Shown here piece by piece: positions 1-7,458 of a stretch of DNA of 64,000 nt (position 1 is the stretch's first letter; each line of letters opens with the position of its first letter). The stretch is taken from NCBI GenBank assembly GCA_900110595.1, contig FOEZ01000023.1:1-64000 (forward strand), given 5' to 3'. The stretch is from Arthrobacter sp. OV608. Its GTDB lineage: Bacteria; Actinomycetota; Actinomycetes; Actinomycetales; Micrococcaceae. Below the pieces are notes generated by a model, which ran no database searches, was not told the origin of the DNA, and worked only from the letters and a program-made list of their open reading frames with translations. The position numbers and the translations under genes are program-made.

Positions 1-189
1 GCCACCCAGGTCACCGACGCCGCCAAGGACATGGTCCAGGACCTCAAGGAACCAGCCCAGGAAGCGATGGAGAACGTCAAAACCACCGCCACCGAAGGCG
101 TCCAGAACGTCAAAGCCGAAGGCCAAGGCGCCGTCACCGACGTCAAAGACCGCGCCGCCGACGCCAAAACCAACGTCCAAAACACCTAA
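1..189 (+). CDS. Ala/Lys-rich stress-type protein, C-terminal part
   Basis: An open frame runs in from the window edge and stops at TAA (187-189), leaving 62 visible residues. They are rich in Ala, Lys, Val, Asp and Gln and show heptad-like repeats of the type NVK-A/T-EG, as in amphipathic helical YtxH/CsbD/LEA-like stress proteins. No cysteines, catalytic motifs or membrane segment are visible. The N-terminus lies outside the window, so family assignment is tentative. It is followed by a hairpin terminator, so it is probably not cotranscribed with the BrkB gene downstream. A second YtxH-like protein lies at the other end of the window. Confidence 0.6.
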   Translation, partial: ATQVTDAAKDMVQDLKEPAQEAMENVKTTATEGVQNVKAEGQGAVTDVKDRAADAKTNVQNT

Positions 190-227
190 GCACCAACGCG
201 GTACCCAAGGCATGAGCATCACCTGAC

Positions 228-268
228 AGGCCGGCCCCGCCATACCGCGGAGCCGGCCTCTCAGTTTT
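228..268 (+). terminator. Rho-independent terminator
   Basis: AGGCCGGC (228-235) pairs perfectly with GCCGGCCT (252-259) around a 16-base loop and is followed by CTCAGTTTT. It closes the transcript of the partial gene at the window start. Confidence 0.6.
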
Positions 269-293
269 GCGCCCTTAGCGAGAGGACAACCCC

Positions 294-1478
294 ATGGCCA
301 CTCAGGATTCATCCGAGACCAGCACAGCCAAAGCAGGCCAGGCTCCGGATCCGAACGACTCACGGAAGCCGGACAGCCCCAGGGACCTGGACAAGCCGAA
401 CTGGAAGTACATCGCCAAGAAGACCCTGCGGGAGTTCAGCAAAGACCAGTGCCCGGACCTCGCGGCAGCCCTGACCTACTACGCAGTCCTATCGTTGTTC
501 CCGGCCATTCTGGCACTGGTTTCATTGGTCGGAATCTTCGGGGACGCGCAGAAAACGACGGATGCCCTGCTCCAAATAGTGCGGGGATTTGTCCCCGCCG
601 AGACGGCCAATACCGTCGGGGGCGTTGTCTCGGATCTCGCCAACGCACCCGCTGCCGGGCTCACGCTCGTGCTCGGCCTTGCCACCGCCCTGTGGTCGGC
701 CTCCGGCTACGTCGGGGCTTTCGGCCGGGCCATGAACCGGGTATACGAAGTGGACGAGGGCCGTCCGTTTATTAAGCTCCGCGGCACCATGCTGGTGGTT
801 ACGCTCTTTGCCGTTGTCGTCGTCGCCATCCTCGCCGGCATGCTGGTCCTGAGCGGGCCGGTCGCCGAGGCAGTGGGCGGCCTCATTGGGCTCAGCGGCG
901 CGTTCCTGACAATCTGGAATATTGCCAAGTGGCCTGTCATGGTGGCGCTCATTATCGTGATCATTGCTGTGCTCTACTACGCAACCCCCAACGTCAAGCA
1001 GCCCAAGTTCAAGTGGATGAGCATGGGTTCAGGCATTGCACTGTTCGTCTTCCTGCTCGCATCCTTGGGCTTTGGGTTCTACGTGGGCAACTTCGGAAAC
1101 TACAACAAGACCTACGGTGCCCTGGGCGGGGTGATCGTGATGCTGCTGTGGCTGTGGATCCTGAACATGTCCCTGCTTTTCGGTGCCGAGTTCGACGCGG
1201 AGACAGAGCGTGGCCGCCAGCTCCAGGCAGGCATCGAAGCCGAGGAAACCATCCAGCTTCCGCCGCGTGACACCAAGAAGAGCGAGAAGCTGCAGAAGCA
1301 GGCGGAAGAGGATATCCAGCACGGCCGCGAACTCCGCGAAAAGTACAGTGCCGAGAACGGGGGGAATGGGGACTCCGGCGGGGAAGGGGACCGGAGCGAG
1401 CGTTCCAGCCAGTCCGCGGAGCGCCACCGCGACAGGGTGCGGGACAAGCTCCGTGAGCGGGGTACCGGCAGCGAGTAG
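294..1478 (+). CDS. YihY/virulence factor BrkB family membrane protein
   Basis: A 394-residue integral membrane protein of the YihY/BrkB (RNase BN-misnamed) family. About 50 hydrophilic N-terminal residues are followed by six hydrophobic segments (roughly 55-83, 110-137, 165-190, 212-232, 244-268, 276-300). The family signatures DLAAALTYYAVLSLFPA near residue 55 and LLWLWILNMSLLFGAEF near residue 285 are present. The C-terminal ~90 residues are charged and low-complexity, presumably cytoplasmic. The start ATG follows GAGAGGACAACCCC, a good ribosome site. The gene stands alone between a terminator and a hairpin. The biochemical role of the family is not settled; transport or envelope functions have been suggested. 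Confidence 0.9.
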   Translation: MATQDSSETSTAKAGQAPDPNDSRKPDSPRDLDKPNWKYIAKKTLREFSKDQCPDLAAALTYYAVLSLFPAILALVSLVGIFGDAQKTTDALLQIVRGFVPAETANTVGGVVSDLANAPAAGLTLVLGLATALWSASGYVGAFGRAMNRVYEVDEGRPFIKLRGTMLVVTLFAVVVVAILAGMLVLSGPVAEAVGGLIGLSGAFLTIWNIAKWPVMVALIIVIIAVLYYATPNVKQPKFKWMSMGSGIALFVFLLASLGFGFYVGNFGNYNKTYGALGGVIVMLLWLWILNMSLLFGAEFDAETERGRQLQAGIEAEETIQLPPRDTKKSEKLQKQAEEDIQHGRELREKYSAENGGNGDSGGEGDRSERSSQSAERHRDRVRDKLRERGTGSE

Positions 1479-1829
1479 GAGGGTGGCCCCGGGGCGGCCG
1501 AAATGGCAGGCGCAGCCGGCGCCGCCTCCGGGGGCTAGGCAGGACCTTCAAGATAGGAGAAAATTGTTGTGAAGGTCCTGTTCAGGTTTCCCGGGTCAGC
1601 AAGGTGGTCCGGGACAAGGCGGGGCCGGCGGTGAGATGGCCTCTTCTGAGACCGAGGCCAGTCCCCCCAGTCGCCGTCGGCCCCCTCGATCCCCGCACGC
1701 GACGGCGCGACTGGACAAAGTGAACCGCCCTGCAATAGTTTCATGTTTACCCTGCGCGGACTCACTGGAGCCATGCAGGGCCGCTGAAGCAGATACGGCG
1801 GCAACACGGTCGACCCCGAATGAGCGAAC
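1479..1829. other. 351-bp gap between BrkB and the 85-aa gene
   Basis: No convincing gene. It holds the hairpin at 1540-1580 after the BrkB gene, and an AT-richer stretch near 1710-1755 that could contain the promoter of the next small gene. Nothing else is recognisable. Confidence 0.5.
1540..1580. repeat. Inverted repeat downstream of BrkB gene
   Basis: CAGGACCTTCA (1540-1550) and TGAAGGTCCTG (1570-1580) are perfect 11-bp arms around a 19-base loop containing GGAGAAAATTG. There is no clear T-run after it, so it is a possible weak terminator or RNA stability element. Confidence 0.5.
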
Positions 1830-2087
1830 ATGCCTGCCACCCATTTTGAACAATTTATTGCTGAAGCAGTTGTCGCGGACAGGGAGCCCGGACTGGGCCT
1901 TCGCCGGGATGAACTCTATGGGCTCTACACCAGTTGGTGCCTGCTCCAGAAAGAGCAGCTTCAGGCACCGGAGGCCCTGTGGGAGGCACTGCAGGTCCAC
2001 GGAATTAACCCGGACAGCAACAACCTGTCCATGACAGGCCCCGCCGCCGCAGACTACATCGTGGCCAGCGCCCCGGACTTGGTCTGA
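1830..2087 (+). CDS. Hypothetical small acidic protein (85 aa)
   Basis: An 85-residue soluble, acidic protein with no recognised family. It contains a Trp/Cys-containing segment (LYGLYTSWCLLQKEQ, about 28-42) and reads like a compact alpha-helical domain. Codon third positions are G/C-rich as in neighbouring genes, supporting a real gene. The ribosome site is weak. It sits in a run of small stress-type genes (CsbD, Dps downstream). No function can be assigned. Confidence 0.6.
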   Translation: MPATHFEQFIAEAVVADREPGLGLRRDELYGLYTSWCLLQKEQLQAPEALWEALQVHGINPDSNNLSMTGPAAADYIVASAPDLV

Positions 2088-2189
2088 GTTCTTGTCCAAG
2101 GCCTGTTGAAGCTGCTCTTGGCTGGTTAGCATGGAGATCATGGCCGGTGAATTACCGTCTGCCGGCCACCAGCCGAAGGGAGAATCACC

Positions 2190-2366
2190 ATGGGTTTGGA
2201 TGACAAGATTGACAATGCCGCGGAAAAGATGGGCGGCAAAGCCAAAGAGGGTGCAGGCGCGGCCACGGACGACGAAAGCCTCCGCGCCGAAGGCAAGATG
2301 GACCAGTCCAAGGCCGACCTGAAGCAGGCCGGCGAAAAAATCAAGGATGCTTTCAAGAAGGATTAG
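2190..2366 (+). CDS. CsbD family stress protein
   Basis: A 58-residue protein beginning MGLDDKIDNAAEKMGGKAKE, matching the CsbD family: small, Lys/Ala/Asp/Glu-rich, with the N-terminal DKxxNAxEKxxGKxKE signature and a second half of the form EGKxDQxKADLKQAGEK. CsbD proteins are general-stress proteins (sigma-B regulated in Bacillus) of unknown biochemical role, probably unstructured or helical. The start ATG is preceded by AAGGGAGAATCACC. It is followed at once by a strong terminator. Confidence 0.92.
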   Translation: MGLDDKIDNAAEKMGGKAKEGAGAATDDESLRAEGKMDQSKADLKQAGEKIKDAFKKD

Positions 2367-2386
2367 GTCCGGGAAACCATAACCGC

Positions 2387-2425
2387 GAAAAAGGGCGGCT
2401 GCGGTTCCGCAGCAGCCCTTTTTCG
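2387..2425. terminator. Bidirectional intrinsic terminator (csbD/dps)
   Basis: AAAAAGGGCGGCTGCGG pairs with CGCAGCAGCCCTTTTT around a 3-4 base loop. The A-tract before and T-tract after make it usable from both sides. It lies between the convergent CsbD (+) and Dps (-) genes. Confidence 0.85.
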
Positions 2426-2468
2426 TTCCTCCGGCTCCGGGTTCCCGGCCAGCTTCCCGGGAACCCGG

Positions 2469-2945
2469 CTAGGCAGGTTCGGTGACGGGTGCCGTGGCCG
2501 CCATGGTTTCGGCATTGACCATCCAGGCCAGCTGCTCCAGGCGCTCGATGACGGCATGGAGGAGATCAGCGCTGGTGGGATCTTCCTCATCCACCTCGTC
2601 GTGGACGTCCCTCATGGTCTGCACGGTCCGTTCAAGACGGGCGGTCATAAGTTTGACGGTGTCCTTGGTGCTGACCAGCCCTTGTGGGAACTCCTCCAGG
2701 CGGCTGCCGGAGGAGACGGTGCTGCTGCGGCCGTCAGGCAGGGCGTGCAGTGCCCGCATCCTCTCCGCTGCCTGGTCGGCGAAGAGCCTGGCTGCGGCAA
2801 TGATCTCGTCCAGCTGCAGGTGCAGGTCGCGGAAATTGGTGCCCACCAGGTTCCAGTGGGCCTGTTTTCCCTGCAGGTGCAACTCAATGAGGTCAGTGAG
2901 CACCATCTGCAGGTTACTGGCAAGGGTGGGCGACGCTTTCATCAT
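2469..2945 (-). CDS. dps: Dps/ferritin-like DNA-protecting protein
   Basis: A 158-residue Dps-family ferritin-like protein. The Dps signature is visible: His30-Trp31 in KQAHWNLVG, then RDLHLQLDE with His42, Asp46 and Glu47 as ferroxidase ligands, and a second helix with Asp/Glu residues near 57-61. Dps dodecamers oxidise Fe(II) with hydrogen peroxide and protect DNA in stress or stationary phase. The C-terminus is short and not strongly basic, so direct DNA binding through the tail is not obvious. Its upstream region carries the GTAAGTATGCTTA-type palindrome also found before other small genes here. It converges on CsbD. Confidence 0.93.
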   Translation of the reverse strand: MMKASPTLASNLQMVLTDLIELHLQGKQAHWNLVGTNFRDLHLQLDEIIAAARLFADQAAERMRALHALPDGRSSTVSSGSRLEEFPQGLVSTKDTVKLMTARLERTVQTMRDVHDEVDEEDPTSADLLHAVIERLEQLAWMVNAETMAATAPVTEPA

Positions 2946-2990
2946 TTACCTCCGCTGCGGCTGCGTATCCGGCTGGGATCAACCGGACAA

Positions 2991-3010
2991 TTACTATAAG
3001 CATACTTACC
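2991..3010 (-). promoter_or_regulatory. Stress-motif palindrome upstream of dps
   Basis: Read on the minus strand, GGTAAGTATGCTTATAGT. The central hexamer (3000-3005) lies 57.5 bases from the dps start codon, the same distance as for the similar sites before the genes starting at 12799 and 18931. TATAGT just after it could serve as a -10 box. Confidence 0.5.
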
Positions 3011-3049
3011 AGTTTGATGCAGGCAGTGACACCGGGGCACAGGCCGGCG

Positions 3050-3727
3050 CTACTTGATCCGGGCCAGTGCGAATCCGTCCCAGCCTTTGGAGCCCACCGT
3101 TTGAATGACGGTGGCATCAAGCCGGGGATGCTCGCCCAGCAGCTTCAGTGCGTCAACGATTCCCGGCGCGTTAACAGGATCCATGTCCGGATCCAGCACC
3201 GCACCTTCCCAAATGGTGTTATCCAGGACCACGGTGGTCCCGGGGCGGCCGAGTCGAACCGCCCATTCCAGGTAGCGGCTGTTGTTCTCTTTATCAGCGT
3301 CGATGAAGATGAAGTCGAAGGGTTCGCGGTCCTCCTCCGCCAAGGCCGCGAGCGTATCCAGGGCAGGTCCCAGCCGGATCTCCACCTTCTGTCCCAGTCC
3401 GGCGAAGTCAATATTCGCCCACGCGACTTCCGCGTGCTTGGGGAGGAATTCGCACGTCACCAGCGTGCCGTCGTCGGGCAGGCCCTGCCCCATCCAAATC
3501 GTACTGAAGCCCGCCAGCGTGCCAATCTCCAGCACCCGCCGGGCGCCGGACAGCTGGACCAAAAGCTTGAGCAGCTTGCCTGCGTTGGGCGCCACCTCGA
3601 TGGGCGGCATACCGGCATCAGCTGCGGATTGCACTGCCCGGAGCAGGGCGGGATCGGGATGTACCACCACGTCGGACAGGAACTTTTCGGTGGCGGTCCA
3701 CTCCGGGCGCGGCTTGTGCTCAAACAT
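3050..3727 (-). CDS. Class I SAM-dependent O-methyltransferase
   Basis: A 225-residue O-methyltransferase of the caffeoyl-CoA/catechol type (family 3). The SAM-binding motif VLEIGTLAGFSTIWM lies near residue 66, the acidic FIFIDADKENN motif near residue 137 and VLDNTIWEG near residue 166; the Asp/Asn residues of the latter two bind the divalent metal. Such enzymes methylate hydroxyls of small aromatic or secondary metabolites; the substrate is not evident. I chose ATG at 3727 because a CAGACT -10-like box sits exactly six bases upstream, giving a leaderless transcript; a GTG two codons earlier is possible. Monocistronic. Confidence 0.9.
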   Translation of the reverse strand: MFEHKPRPEWTATEKFLSDVVVHPDPALLRAVQSAADAGMPPIEVAPNAGKLLKLLVQLSGARRVLEIGTLAGFSTIWMGQGLPDDGTLVTCEFLPKHAEVAWANIDFAGLGQKVEIRLGPALDTLAALAEEDREPFDFIFIDADKENNSRYLEWAVRLGRPGTTVVLDNTIWEGAVLDPDMDPVNAPGIVDALKLLGEHPRLDATVIQTVGSKGWDGFALARIK

Positions 3728-3733
3728 GGGCAC

Positions 3734-3739
3734 AGTCTG
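3734..3739 (-). promoter_or_regulatory. -10 box of leaderless O-methyltransferase transcript
   Basis: CAGACT on the minus strand, six bases before the ATG at 3727, matches the TANNNT-N6-start pattern recurring in this window. Confidence 0.45.
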
Positions 3740-3826
3740 GCACGGGCTCCGGCGCGGGTCCAGACAATTTGCGCTTCCCGAACCCAGCTGGCCCGGCAGG
3801 CAGCCGGCGCTTAGGGGTCCGCCGCC

Positions 3827-4153
3827 TCAGGAGGGGCCGTCAGCCAATGCTGCTTCGAGCCGGTCCACCTTGGCCGTCAACTCGCCAGAGTATCCCGGCC
3901 TGATGTCCGCCTTGATGACCAGGGAAACGCGGCTGCCGTAGTGGCCCACAGCCTCGGTTGCACGCTTTACGACATCAAAGACTTCGTCCCATTCACCCTC
4001 GATGGTGGTGAACATTGAATCCGTTGTATTGGGCAACCCTGACTCCCTGACGATTTTCACAGCGGCGGCGACGGCGTCGTGAACGGAGGCGTCCGCGGGC
4101 CGGGAGCCTTCAGCGGGGGTACCGGAGGGGGCAACAGAAAAGGCAAGCAGCAT
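3827..4153 (-). CDS. MTH1187/YkoF-like thiamine-binding protein
   Basis: A 108-residue protein of the MTH1187/YqgV (DUF77) family, which folds as a ferredoxin-like beta-alpha-beta domain and binds thiamine or its pyrimidine. Family features are the N-terminal beta strand LLAFSVAPSG, the alpha helix VHDAVAAAVKIVRESG, the TTIEGEWDEVFDVVKRA segment and the closing helix LTAKVDRLEAALAD. The ATG at 4153 is preferred over an upstream in-frame start because the protein then begins on the conserved first strand; CACACT lies six bases upstream as a possible leaderless -10. Likely a cytoplasmic thiamine-salvage accessory protein. Confidence 0.8.
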   Translation of the reverse strand: MLLAFSVAPSGTPAEGSRPADASVHDAVAAAVKIVRESGLPNTTDSMFTTIEGEWDEVFDVVKRATEAVGHYGSRVSLVIKADIRPGYSGELTAKVDRLEAALADGPS

Positions 4154-4262
4154 AGGGCCAGTGTGCCATGGTGAGGAGGCAGGGCGCAGGCGGAGCACGC
4201 CGCTGCGGCCGTCACAAAACCCCCTACCCCCCGGTAACGGTGATCGGCAGGACCACCATTGC

Positions 4263-4268
4263 TAACCT
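4263..4268 (+). promoter_or_regulatory. -10 box of leaderless TetR transcript
   Basis: TAACCT followed by six bases and the ATG at 4275. There is no ribosome-binding sequence, so translation from a leaderless mRNA is likely. Confidence 0.5.
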
Positions 4269-4274
4269 TTTGGC

Positions 4275-4904
4275 ATGAGCCTCGCAGTCGCCCGCAAGCC
4301 GCTCCGCGCCGACGCAGCGCGGAATGTGGACAAGATCATTACGGCGGCGCGCCAATGCTTCCGCGAATTCGGCCCGGAAGTTCCGCTGCAGACCATTGCA
4401 GCGACGGCGGGCGTGGGTCCGGCCACCTTGTTCCGGAACTTCTCGGACAAAGAGGAGCTGGTCCTTGCAGCGCTTAACCGGCAGCTCCGGCTCACCGTTG
4501 ATCCGGTGGTGGACGGCGCCCTGGCCGATATCGATGCCGCTGCAGGGCTGCTGCGTGTCATGGAGGCCCTGATGGCCGCCGCCAGCGACGACGCCAACCT
4601 TCTCGGGGCGGTTGCCGGCCGCCGGGAACTGCTCACCGGCATCACGGGCTCATTGATGGAATCGATCAGCATCCTGCTGGTCCGCGGGCAGGGCCAGGGA
4701 AGCCTGCGCGAGGACATCTCCATGACGGACATGTTCCGGCTGCTGGCCATGCTCATTGGGGTGGTGGACACCATGGAACCGGGATCAGATGCGTGGCGCA
4801 GGCCCCTGGCCCTGGTGGAGGATGCCATCAGGACAGTGCGGCCCAGCCGCCCGCTTCCTGTCCATGTGCCGGTGCCGGCCGCACCCCTGACGTCTCTCCC
4901 CTGA
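4275..4904 (+). CDS. TetR/AcrR family transcriptional regulator
   Basis: A 209-residue TetR-type repressor. The N-terminal DNA-binding domain (about 15-62) has the usual helix-turn-helix: ARQCFREFGPEVPLQTIAAT then GVGPATLFRNFSDKEEL. The C-terminal all-helical ligand domain (about 70-195) contains a MEALMAAASDDANLL segment typical of the SBD-like C-terminal domain found in actinobacterial regulators. Proline-rich residues end the protein. The ligand and target are unknown; no divergent target gene is adjacent, so it may act elsewhere or on itself. It begins six bases after a TAACCT box. Confidence 0.88.
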   Translation: MSLAVARKPLRADAARNVDKIITAARQCFREFGPEVPLQTIAATAGVGPATLFRNFSDKEELVLAALNRQLRLTVDPVVDGALADIDAAAGLLRVMEALMAAASDDANLLGAVAGRRELLTGITGSLMESISILLVRGQGQGSLREDISMTDMFRLLAMLIGVVDTMEPGSDAWRRPLALVEDAIRTVRPSRPLPVHVPVPAAPLTSLP

Positions 4905-5109
4905 CAGGCCAAAAACGGGACGCTGCCTTCCGCAAGGCGGCCCGGAGATGGCCCCGGACGCGGGGGACCGGCCCGGCGGGCCTCCCCATTGTGGGCGTTC
5001 AGCAGGTGCAATACACTTCAAGTGGGTTACGCAGCCAGCCTCTCTGAACTTTCCGGATGGAGCCCTCCATGCCCCAGTTCCTGCACTTCCAGCCCACGGC
5101 CGCATCGTG

Positions 5110-5367
5110 ATGAACACCTCCAGGCTTCTGCACTACATCAACGATCCGCGGGGTCCAGAGGAAGTTCTGCCCACATTGTCGGGTGAGGAACTCGCGAAAC
5201 TGTTGGATGCCCTTTTCCAAAACCTTGACACTCCCGAACCCGAGTTCGGCGCGCAGGCCTGGTATGAGATGGCAGTCGAAGAAAGCTTGCGACGGTCCAC
5301 GTCGGCCGGTTCACGTGCAAGGGAAAGCGCTGCTGCAAGCGAAAGCGCCGCGCACGGAGTGGCATAA
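5110..5367 (+). CDS. Hypothetical protein (85 aa)
   Basis: An 85-residue protein starting MNTSRLLHYINDPRG. The first 60 residues look like a small helical domain (LLHYIND, LSGEELAKLLDALFQNL, WYEMAVEESLRR); the last 25 are Ser/Ala-rich and probably disordered. No family recognised. The frame extends upstream, but this ATG (5110) is the first with protein-like sequence after it; a GTG directly before it is an alternative. No strong ribosome site. Isolated between TetR and a minus-strand small gene. Confidence 0.55.
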   Translation: MNTSRLLHYINDPRGPEEVLPTLSGEELAKLLDALFQNLDTPEPEFGAQAWYEMAVEESLRRSTSAGSRARESAAASESAAHGVA

Positions 5368-5460
5368 CTGGCTGCTGCCCACAGCGGTTGTCCGGCCGGG
5401 CTTTATTCGGGGGCTTTGTCCGGGATGGCCGCCTGCCGGCCCACCACCTGTTCCGCCAAT

Positions 5461-5733
5461 CTAGCCGCCGTTCGCTGCTGCCCTCGCCCGGAGTTCCTCG
5501 CCCACCATGGCCTGCAGCGCCAGGACCTGGGACGCCGGATGACAATCCATCCCACTTGCCAGGCTCTCTGACAGGGCTTCCAAGTCTTTGTCGGGACATC
5601 GGACAAGCCGGCGAATCGCCTGAAGAAGCGTTTGGCCGGGAGCCCAGCCTGGCGTCGTGAATTCTTGTGGAAGAGGGGGCGTCCGGCTTTGTCCCCGGTC
5701 GCGTGCAGTTGATTTTCCATCGTCGCCGTTCAT
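5461..5733 (-). CDS. Hypothetical protein (90 aa), possible
   Basis: A 90-residue minus-strand frame. The N-terminal 30 residues are polar; the remainder forms plausible amphipathic helices (GQTLLQAIRRLV, KDLEALSESLA, ASQVLALQAMVGEELRARAAA). Codon use is mixed, with less G/C bias than the neighbours, so it may be a weakly expressed or recently acquired gene. A 13-bp palindrome touches the start codon (5734-5746). It overlaps other weak frames on this strand, and this one looks the most protein-like. No function assigned. Confidence 0.4.
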   Translation of the reverse strand: MNGDDGKSTARDRGQSRTPPLPQEFTTPGWAPGQTLLQAIRRLVRCPDKDLEALSESLASGMDCHPASQVLALQAMVGEELRARAAANGG

Positions 5734-5746
5734 ACGAACCGTTCGT
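5734..5746 (-). promoter_or_regulatory. Palindrome abutting start codon
   Basis: ACGAACCGTTCGT is a 6+1+6 perfect palindrome directly before the ATG at 5733. It resembles an operator placed to block transcription or translation start of the 90-aa gene. Confidence 0.35.
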
Positions 5747-5826
5747 GGCCAACTGCATAGCCGTTTTCATACTACAACCCGCCGCTCCCCGCGGCAGTGA
5801 CTGGCGTCACGCCGCCGGGACGTTGC

Positions 5827-6138
5827 TCAGTTCCAGCCCAGCATCCTCAACACTGCCGCAGTTCCGGCGCCCAACACCACCACCACCAGGAAGGGCGCCC
5901 GCAGCGCGAGTGCGATCGCCGCGGCCGCGAGCGCGCCCAGGCGTGCGTCCGCGGCCAGTGACTGTCCGGAAGCCACGGTGTTCACAACAGTGAGGGACGC
6001 CAGCAGACCGATGGTCATGGTTCCCGCCACCCTGGACATCCGGGGGTCCTTGAGGAGCCTGGCCGGGACAAAGTAGCCCATGAGCTTCCACGCGTAGGCC
6101 ATGGCACAAGCGATGAGCAGCCAGATCCACAGACTCAT
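5827..6138 (-). CDS. azlD: AzlD-type branched-chain amino acid transport protein
   Basis: A 103-residue, almost entirely hydrophobic protein with about four membrane segments (LWIWLLIACAMAYAWKLMG; TMTIGLLASLTVVNTV; GALAAAAIALALRAP; FLVVVVLGAGTAAVLRML). It matches AzlD, the small subunit that works with AzlC to export branched-chain amino acids and analogues. It overlaps azlC by the ATGA at 6135-6138 and is the last gene of a three-gene operon (DoxX-like, azlC, azlD). Confidence 0.88.
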   Translation of the reverse strand: MSLWIWLLIACAMAYAWKLMGYFVPARLLKDPRMSRVAGTMTIGLLASLTVVNTVASGQSLAADARLGALAAAAIALALRAPFLVVVVLGAGTAAVLRMLGWN

Positions 6139-6917
6139 GCGTCTGCCCCGGAAACGCCCTTGCCGCGCTGCCGGTCCTCACCGCCGCGGTGTTCGGCGCC
6201 CCGGTGGTGATGCCCGCGGTAGGGCTCGACATCCGGTTCCAGGCCCTCGTCGCTCCGGCCATGGCTGTACCAGCCGATCGCGGCTGCCACGACGGCCGCG
6301 ACGAGGATTGGCACCCCCGCCGGAACGAAAGGCACTGCAGCCACCGTGGCAACAGCGCAGGCCACTGCGATGGCGATCGGTTCGCGGCCCTTCAGCCGGG
6401 GCCAGAGCAGAGCCAGGAAAGCAGCCACTGCCGCCCCGTCAAGTCCCCACTGCTTCGGGTCGCCCAACCCGCTGCCGGCGAGTGCCCCCACCGCTGTGAA
6501 CAGGTTCCAGAGCACATAGATGCCGATGCCCGCTGCCCAGAAACCCCGGCGCTGCTCGGCGGGATCGGTCTGGCCTGTGCTCGTGGCGGTGGATTCGTCG
6601 ATGGTCACCTGCGCCGCGACGTATTTCCGCCAGCCGGTGGGGTGCAGCAGTGCGTTGAGCTGCATGCCGTAAATTCCATTGCGCATCCCCAGCAGCGTGG
6701 CGGCGCTCATGGCTGCGATGCCCGATCCGCCCCCGCTTACAACACCGATGAAGGCGAATTGCGAGCCGCCGCTGAACAGCAGCAGGCTCAGCGCCATGGT
6801 TTGCCAGAAGTCCAGCCCCGATGTAACGGACAAGGCGCCGAAGGACACTCCGTACAAGCCCGTGGCAACACTGATGGACAGTCCCACCCGAACGGCAGGG
6901 GATGACAAGAGCTTCAC
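6135..6917 (-). CDS. azlC: AzlC family branched-chain amino acid exporter
   Basis: A 260-residue membrane protein of the AzlC/YgaZ family. The hallmark region around residues 14-75 (GLYGVSFGALSVTSGLDFW; LLLFSGGSQFAFIGVV) and the MRNGIYGMQLNALLHP motif are present, followed by three or more membrane segments. The C-terminus is unusually His/Arg/Glu-rich (EPYRGHHHRGAEHRGG), perhaps a metal-binding cytoplasmic tail. I take GTG at 6917 as the start: it overlaps the stop of the upstream gene as GTGA and has GGGAG before it, whereas longer frames upstream read as non-protein sequence. Works with AzlD directly downstream. Confidence 0.88.
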   Translation of the reverse strand: MKLLSSPAVRVGLSISVATGLYGVSFGALSVTSGLDFWQTMALSLLLFSGGSQFAFIGVVSGGGSGIAAMSAATLLGMRNGIYGMQLNALLHPTGWRKYVAAQVTIDESTATSTGQTDPAEQRRGFWAAGIGIYVLWNLFTAVGALAGSGLGDPKQWGLDGAAVAAFLALLWPRLKGREPIAIAVACAVATVAAVPFVPAGVPILVAAVVAAAIGWYSHGRSDEGLEPDVEPYRGHHHRGAEHRGGEDRQRGKGVSGADA

Positions 6918-7411
6918 ACCCGGGCTCCCGGCTGGCGCCCGACAGGGGCCGATGCAGGCTTCCGGAGGCTCCAGGCCCACAGGATGAGAGGCGCTTGAAG
7001 CGGGAGCCGCAGCGTGTGCACTGTGCGCTGGCCGGGTGTTCCAACCGGGCTGTAGGCGCGGCGCAGGGCGTCGACGTGCCCGGCCAGGAAGACGGTGAAC
7101 ATGGCGGCGAGGGCAGTTGCGGTGGCCTTGCGCGCCGGCGGAACGAGGATGCCGGCGGCGGCCGCCAGCTCCAGCAGGCCGCTTACCGCGATCCACTCCT
7201 CCCTGGTCATCACCGCGAACGGCCGACGGCGGTCCGGCTCGCTGCCGTCGTCCCTGCCCTCCAGGCAGAGGTAGTCAGGCACTACCTGGCGGAAGAACAG
7301 GGGGTCGCGGAAGTGCTTCATGGCGCTGGCCAGAAGGAGGGCGCTCATGGCTGCAGCGGAAAGGCTTTGGAGGGCCCGGCCGGACCGGGGAAAAGGCATG
7401 CCTCCACTCAA
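6914..7411 (-). CDS. DoxX-like membrane protein
   Basis: A 165-residue membrane protein with four probable helices, matching the DoxX/SURF4-like pattern: LSAAAMSALLLASAMKHFRDP with the KHF..P motif near residue 32, then LLELAAAAGILVPPARK, a third helix TALAAMFTVFLAGHVDALRR and a fourth near PLILWAWSL. DoxX family proteins are linked to membrane redox or quinone functions, but this member is uncharacterised. It is the first gene of the operon with azlC and azlD, overlapping azlC by four bases. Confidence 0.75.
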   Translation of the reverse strand: MSGGMPFPRSGRALQSLSAAAMSALLLASAMKHFRDPLFFRQVVPDYLCLEGRDDGSEPDRRRPFAVMTREEWIAVSGLLELAAAAGILVPPARKATATALAAMFTVFLAGHVDALRRAYSPVGTPGQRTVHTLRLPLQAPLILWAWSLRKPASAPVGRQPGARV

Positions 7412-7458
7412 TCACAAGCGCGGCAGGGCCCGAAAACCAGCCCGGTCCACTGGACCCG

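Noticed and set aside
2140..2165. TTAGCATGGAGATCATGG upstream of the CsbD gene
   Set aside because: Superficially like the stress motif but without the arms or spacing.
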